Source of the DNA: Sulfurovum sp.
Lineage (GTDB): Bacteria > Campylobacterota > Campylobacteria > Campylobacterales > Sulfurovaceae
Assembly (NCBI GenBank): GCA_020726085.1
Contig: DYTG01000059.1
Location: 1 to 10,242 of the forward strand
Length of the DNA: 10,242 bases
Direction of reading: 5' to 3'
Shown here: one piece after another, positions 6,689-10,242 of the stretch
Numbering within the stretch: the first letter of the stretch is position 1
Layout of the letters: each line of letters opens with the position of its first letter
Made by a program: the position numbers and the translations under genes
Notes under the pieces: model-generated
The model's input: only the letters and a program-made list of their open reading frames with translations
The model's database searches: none
Told to the model about the DNA's origin: nothing

Positions 6689-7438
6689 ATGTTCACAAAA
6701 ATCTTATTAGCAAGTTGGTTGTTTGTTGGCTCTTTGCATGGAGGTACTATCACTATCGCTGTTGCTGCTAATGTAAGCTACGCCATGGATGAACTTAAAA
6801 AAGAGTTTATCAAGCACCACCCCGACACCAAGATAGAAGTTGTACTAGGAAGTAGCGGTAAGCTTACGGCTCAAATCAAAAACGGCGCACCCTATGGACT
6901 CTTTATGGCAGCCGATATGAAGTATCCTCAAAGGCTCTACGCCGATGGAGTAGCTACTACAAAACCGCTTCTCTATGCCCAAGGAGGTTTGGCGATGTTT
7001 AGTAGCAAAACAATTGATTTTTCCAAAGGTTTGGAACTGCTCAAAAGCCCAACTATCTCCAAAATCGCTATCGCCAATCCCCAAACAGCTCCCTACGGTG
7101 TAGCCGCCATGGAGGCTATGAAAAATGCAAATGTTTTGAGCAGTGTAGAAAAAAAGTTTGTCTTTGCCGAATCGATTGCACAAACGGTATCCTATGCCAT
7201 CACCGCTGCTGATATTGGTTTCATTGCCAAATCTTCGCTCTACTCTCCTAATATGTCAGCCTACAAAGAGAATATCCACTGGGTAAGCGTTGATTCAAAG
7301 CTCTATATGCCCATTGACCAAGGAGTTGTAATGCTTAAAAACGGAGAAAATAATAGCGAAGTGGTTGCTTTTTACAACTTCATTTTGAGTCCAAAAGCCA
7401 AAGCCATTTTGGAAAAATTTGGATACATTGTGCCATGA
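6689..7438 (+). CDS. modA: Periplasmic molybdate-binding protein ModA
   Basis: This 249-residue protein is the periplasmic substrate-binding component of a molybdate ABC transporter. The N-terminal KILLASWLFVGSLHG is a signal peptide, probably cut near residues 18-20. The mature part starts with the family pattern TITIAVAANVSYAMDEL, then VVLGSSGKLTAQI (the Ser residues that bind the oxyanion), FMAADMKYPQRL, AIANPQTAPYGVAA and SYAITAADIGFIAKS. I chose ATG 6689, preceded by AAAGGA, over a TTG at 6650, because the extra 13 residues lack signal-peptide character. Its stop overlaps the next start (ATGA, 7435-7438). Tungstate is a possible second ligand. Expression is likely controlled from the dyad at 6617-6640. 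Confidence 0.93.
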   Translation: MFTKILLASWLFVGSLHGGTITIAVAANVSYAMDELKKEFIKHHPDTKIEVVLGSSGKLTAQIKNGAPYGLFMAADMKYPQRLYADGVATTKPLLYAQGGLAMFSSKTIDFSKGLELLKSPTISKIAIANPQTAPYGVAAMEAMKNANVLSSVEKKFVFAESIAQTVSYAITAADIGFIAKSSLYSPNMSAYKENIHWVSVDSKLYMPIDQGVVMLKNGENNSEVVAFYNFILSPKAKAILEKFGYIVP

Positions 7439-7836
7439 GCTATCTCGTTGCAACCGTAAAACAGATAGAAAGTTGTGACAATCTACACATCGTAGCCTTT
7501 GATTATCAAGCTCAAACGCTACGGATGATGAGTTTGGATTTGCATGAAGATATAAAAATCGGTGTCAAGGTAAAACTCGCTATCAAACCCTCACATATCG
7601 CACTAGCCAAAGATTTTAGTGGGGAACTAAGCTACTCCAATCAACTCCAAGCCACCATCGTCTCTATCACCAACGGAGAGCTTTTAAGTGCTATCAAGCT
7701 TGATTGCGAGGGGAGTATATTGGAGTCCATTATTACACTAAGTTCGTCACAAAGAATGGATTTGAGAGTAGGTGAAGGCATTGTAGCCCTTGTTAAGGCC
7801 AGTGAACTATCTATTGATGAGGTACTCAATGTTTGA
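7435..7836 (+). CDS. Molybdate-binding di-Mop (TOBE) protein
   Basis: This 133-residue cytoplasmic protein appears to consist of two tandem Mop/TOBE repeats: about residues 2-66 (ending VKVKLAIKPSHIALAKD) and about 70-131 (QLQATIVSITNGELLSAIKLD ... VGEGIVALVKASELSI). Repeats of this kind form oligomers that bind molybdate or tungstate, as in molbindins and the C-terminal half of ModE. There is no N-terminal winged helix, so it is not a full ModE regulator and is more likely a molybdate store or buffer. It overlaps modA by 4 nt and modB by 8 nt. A TOBE gene between modA and modB is, as I recall, also the arrangement in Campylobacter jejuni. Confidence 0.85.
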   Translation: MSYLVATVKQIESCDNLHIVAFDYQAQTLRMMSLDLHEDIKIGVKVKLAIKPSHIALAKDFSGELSYSNQLQATIVSITNGELLSAIKLDCEGSILESIITLSSSQRMDLRVGEGIVALVKASELSIDEVLNV

Positions 7837-8518
7837 GATGCTGGATGGATTGGAGTTTGGGCCTTTTTTGCTCTCTTTTAAATTGGCGGTTATTACGACA
7901 TTGATACTTTTTGTTATTAGCCTTCCACTAGCATGGTATCTATCGCAAACGCACTCCAAAATGAAGCCCTTTTGGGAGAGTCTTACGGCGTTGCCTATCG
8001 TATTGCCACCGTCGGTTTTGGGATTTTATATCCTCGTAGCCCTTTCGCAAAACTCTCCTATTGGAGCATTTTTTGAAGATGTTTTGGGGATAAAGCTAGT
8101 CTTTAATTTCACGGGGCTTGTTGTGGCGAGTTGTTTCTATTCGCTCCCTTTTATGGTACAACCCCTCCAAAGTGGCTTTGAGTCTATCAACAAAAATATG
8201 CTAGAAGCCAGTTACATAGCAGGAAAAGGCAAAATTGAAACGATACGCAAAGTAGCCCTTCCCAATATCAAACCCGCCCTCATGAGTGCCATTATCGTCA
8301 CCTTTGCCCACACCGTAGGAGAGTTTGGCGTAGTGCTTATGGTGGGAGGAAGCATCCCTGATGAAACCAAAGTCGCCTCGGTGGCAATCTATGAGTTTGT
8401 AGAGGTAATGGACTACACCAAAGCCCATATCTACAGTGCTATTATGGTCATTATAAGCTTTTTGGTGTTGCTAAGTGTCTATATATTTAATGGGAAACAA
8501 AAAAAGATTGGATTTTAA
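7829..8518 (+). CDS. modB: Molybdate ABC transporter permease ModB
   Basis: This 229-residue inner-membrane permease has five clear hydrophobic segments, at about 13-38, 52-72, 94-115, 150-175 and 201-220. The cytoplasmic EAA loop, which docks on the ATPase, is EASYIAGKGKIETIRKVALP (126-145), with the conserved Gly. TALPIVLPPSVLGFYIL and FAHTVGEFGVVLMVGGSIP are typical of ModB and CysT/W-type permeases. I chose ATG 7829 (after GAGG), which overlaps the end of the TOBE gene by 8 nt, over the longer frame from 7790, which adds non-hydrophobic residues. It would form a dimeric channel fed by ModA and driven by ModC. Confidence 0.93.
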   Translation: MFEMLDGLEFGPFLLSFKLAVITTLILFVISLPLAWYLSQTHSKMKPFWESLTALPIVLPPSVLGFYILVALSQNSPIGAFFEDVLGIKLVFNFTGLVVASCFYSLPFMVQPLQSGFESINKNMLEASYIAGKGKIETIRKVALPNIKPALMSAIIVTFAHTVGEFGVVLMVGGSIPDETKVASVAIYEFVEVMDYTKAHIYSAIMVIISFLVLLSVYIFNGKQKKIGF

Positions 8519-9373
8519 ATGATAAAAATAGAGATCAACAAAAAACTCCACGGTGCTAATGGGGGGATGGATTTGTCTGTGAGACTTGATATACTTCAAG
8601 GTGATTTTGTTGCTCTTACTGGGCAAAGCGGTAGCGGTAAAACGACACTTTTACGGATACTAGCAGGGCTTGAAAGCTCCAGTGGGACAATTAGCGTAGA
8701 GGGCGAGGTGTGGCAAGATAGCAAAACCTCACTTATACCCCAAAAGCGAAAGATTGGGTTTGTCTTTCAAGATTACGCCCTCTTTGACAATATGAGCGTG
8801 GAGCAAAATTTGTTGTATGTGCAAAAAGATAGGGCATTGGCTTACAAACTACTCGAACTTACCCAACTTAACCAACTCAAAGATAGAATGCCCAGCACCC
8901 TAAGCGGTGGGCAAAAACAGCGAGTAAGTTTGTGCCGTGCCATGATGAATAGACCCCAATTGCTCCTTATGGATGAGCCACTCTCCGCCCTTGACCCCAC
9001 TATGCGAACCAAATTGCAACACGAGATTCTCGCACTCCACAAAGAGTTTGGCACGACGACGATTATGGTGAGCCACGACCCTAGCGAAATTTATCGGTTG
9101 GCTCAAAGGGTTGTGGTACTCCATGGAGGCAAAATCATCAATGACGGCACACCCAAAGATATTTTGCTCAAAACCAGCGGCAGTGCCAAATTTTCATTTG
9201 AAGGCGAGTTGCTTGATATTGTCAAAGTCGATGTGATACATCTAGCCATTATTGCCATTGGTCAGCAGTTAGTAGAGGTAGTCGTAAGCGATGATGAAGC
9301 AAAAACTTTGGAGATAGGACAAAGCGTAAGTGTGAGTACCAAAGCCTTTACGCCTAGGCTAAAAGGATTGTAA
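8519..9373 (+). CDS. modC: Molybdate ABC transporter ATPase ModC
   Basis: This 284-residue ABC ATPase has all core motifs: Walker A GQSGSGKTT (35-43), Q-loop FQDYALF (Q84), signature LSGGQKQR (128-135), Walker B LLLMDEP (148-154), D-loop SALD and the switch His in VSHD (H186). The C-terminal region from about residue 212 (SFEGELLDIVKVD ... VSVSTKAFTPRL) is a TOBE domain, which in ModC can bind molybdate and feed back on transport. It begins directly on the modB stop (TAA then ATG) and ends the mod operon. Family length is often about 350, so this is a short form with a single TOBE unit, as expected where a separate di-Mop protein is encoded. Confidence 0.93.
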   Translation: MIKIEINKKLHGANGGMDLSVRLDILQGDFVALTGQSGSGKTTLLRILAGLESSSGTISVEGEVWQDSKTSLIPQKRKIGFVFQDYALFDNMSVEQNLLYVQKDRALAYKLLELTQLNQLKDRMPSTLSGGQKQRVSLCRAMMNRPQLLLMDEPLSALDPTMRTKLQHEILALHKEFGTTTIMVSHDPSEIYRLAQRVVVLHGGKIINDGTPKDILLKTSGSAKFSFEGELLDIVKVDVIHLAIIAIGQQLVEVVVSDDEAKTLEIGQSVSVSTKAFTPRLKGL

Positions 9374-9407
9374 TATTTGATTTACTAGCGGATGTTACGC
9401 ACTTTTA

Positions 9408-9437
9408 TCGGAAGTGGGACTGAAATCCTACCTCCGA
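9408..9437. terminator. Hairpin between convergent modC and glnB
   Basis: Arms 9408-9419 and 9426-9437 pair over 12 positions, with one A-C mismatch and one G-T wobble, around a 6-nt loop. Neither strand has a run of T after the stem, so it is not a standard intrinsic terminator. It may still end or protect transcripts of the two converging operons, or be a REP-like intergenic repeat. The rest of this 96-nt gap shows nothing recognisable. Confidence 0.55.
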
Positions 9438-9469
9438 AATGCTATTGCATCTGCATATTTATAGAGTGC

Positions 9470-9808
9470 TTATATTGCCTCGCTATCCTCTTCTAGGGTG
9501 CGGATTCGGATGATTTTTTCAAGCGACGATACGAATATTTTACCATCTCCAATCTTGCCTGTTTTGGCGGCGGCGGCGATTTTTTGCACCACTTCGTCCA
9601 CCATCTCTTCCGTTACGGCGAGTTCGATTTTGAGCTTTGGGATGAAATCAACGACATACTCCGCCCCACGGTAGAGTTCGGTGTGTCCTTGTTGTCGTCC
9701 GTATCCTTTGACTTCAGTAATCGTCATACCGCTAATTTCAAGTGTGGCAAGTGCCTCTTTGACCTCTTCAAGCTTAAAAGGCTTGATAATGGCTTCTATT
9801 TTTTTCAT
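9470..9808 (-). CDS. glnB: Nitrogen regulatory protein PII
   Basis: This is a 112-residue PII signal protein of exactly the canonical length. MKKIEAIIKPFKLEEVKEAL begins the fold. KGYGRQQGHTELYRGAEY is the T-loop, with Tyr51 (the uridylylation site in proteobacteria) present. KIGDGKIFVSSLEKIIRIRT is the B/C-loop region for ATP and 2-oxoglutarate sensing. PII trimers report nitrogen and energy status and gate ammonium transporters or glutamine synthetase regulation. ATG 9808 is preceded by AGGAG and lies 12 nt after the stop of an amt fragment, so the two are co-transcribed. GlnB and GlnK cannot be told apart by sequence alone; the amt linkage would suggest the GlnK role. Confidence 0.93.
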   Translation of the reverse strand: MKKIEAIIKPFKLEEVKEALATLEISGMTITEVKGYGRQQGHTELYRGAEYVVDFIPKLKIELAVTEEMVDEVVQKIAAAAKTGKIGDGKIFVSSLEKIIRIRTLEEDSEAI

Positions 9809-9820
9809 ATTTTTCTCCTA

Positions 9821-10150
9821 TTATGATTTGACAAACTCTGGATAGCTCTCCATACCACACTCGGCTAGGTCAAGCCCGTCGTACTCATCCTCTTGCGAGA
9901 CTCGTAAAGGTATAAGCTTGTTGATAACGTATAATACTACATAAGAGGCAACAAAAGCAAACAGTGCAATCACAACAATACCTTTAAATTGCACAAGTAA
10001 CGATTTATCGCTAAAGATACCTACCGCAATCGTTCCCCAAATACCATTGACCAAGTAGACCGATTTAGGCAGGTATTGAGTACATACGATACATCTGCTA
10101 AATTTTCCAAAAATATCCTTTGATTGGCATGAAGCTCTCCCAAAAAGCAA
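9821..10150 (-). pseudogene. amt: C-terminal remnant of an Amt ammonium transporter
   Basis: Only the last part of this frame looks like Amt. From about 10057 down it reads YLVNGIWGTIAVGIFSD, then a hydrophobic helix FKGIVVIALFAFVASYVVLYVI, then the cytoplasmic tail PLRVSQEDEYDGLDL, which in Amt proteins contacts PII. That is roughly 75 residues of a protein normally near 400. The upstream 33 residues (TTG start, Cys/Lys/Ser-rich) have no membrane character, and the remaining bases to the window edge show no Amt-like frame. The usual EHG in the tail is ECG here. This looks like a 5'-deleted remnant retained in front of glnB, perhaps as leader for it. An assembly error or a rearranged gene is the alternative. 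Confidence 0.6.
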
Positions 10151-10162
10151 AGCTATTGAGTA

Positions 10163-10168
10163 ATTATA
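10163..10168 (-). promoter_or_regulatory. Candidate -10 box upstream of the amt remnant and glnB
   Basis: A consensus TATAAT on the minus strand lies 13 nt upstream of the TTG that opens the amt-remnant frame. The -35 region is poor. If active it would supply a new promoter for glnB in place of the lost amt promoter. No sigma54 (NtrC-type) promoter was found. Confidence 0.35.
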
Positions 10169-10242
10169 TCCCTTGCTCTCCCTTTTGGCGATACCCTAAT
10201 TGTATAAAAAATAGGCACTAATGACACAATAGAGGATTTTTT

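Noticed and set aside
1..10242. CRISPR arrays, tRNA or rRNA genes, insertion-sequence transposases or integrases
   Set aside because: No regularly spaced repeats, no tRNA-like cloverleaf and no transposase or recombinase motifs were seen on either strand.

Overview
The window reads as chromosomal DNA of a low-GC, probably sulfur- or hydrogen-metabolising member of the Campylobacterota (Sulfuricurvum/Sulfurimonas/Sulfurovum-like). The main clues are the modA / TOBE-protein / modB / modC order, which I recall from Campylobacter, the AT-rich codon use, and a HypC-family hydrogenase-maturation gene. The genus is inference; there is no rRNA or marker gene here.

Layout. 1-767 (+): a small toxin-antitoxin pair behind a near-consensus sigma70 promoter: a 79-aa antitoxin-like protein and a PIN-domain RNase-like toxin overlapping it by 8 nt. 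768-919: a gene-free gap holding a displaced copy of the 3' end of hypC. 920-4677 (-): a two-gene, AT-rich accessory cassette, namely a TrlF-type PHP-phosphoesterase/SMC-like ATPase and an AlbA_2/GHKL (Schlafen-type) protein, overlapping by 13 nt. 4674-6525 (-): lsrK (autoinducer-2 kinase) followed after 1 nt by hypC. 6526-6688: divergent promoter region with a ModE-box-like dyad. 6689-9373 (+): molybdate ABC transporter operon modA-TOBE-modB-modC, all overlapping or abutting. 9374-9469: convergent gap with a strong hairpin. 9470-10150 (-): glnB (PII) preceded by what looks like only the C-terminal remnant of an amt ammonium transporter.

The most interesting feature is the accessory cassette. 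It is flanked by 55-bp direct repeats (845-899 and 4688-4742, 52/55 identical, 37 bp perfect) that correspond to the last ~18 codons of hypC. This is the footprint expected if a ~3.84-kb island inserted at the hypC 3' end, but no integrase is visible. The insertion places the ATPase start codon on the hypC stop (ATGA). As a result lsrK, hypC, the PHP-ATPase and the AlbA_2/GHKL gene form one tightly packed same-strand unit. A putative defence module may therefore be co-expressed with an AI-2 kinase. The PHP-ATPase resembles the Ppl (polymerase/histidinol-phosphatase-like) antiphage class; its pairing with an AlbA_2/GHKL partner may be a distinct two-component version.
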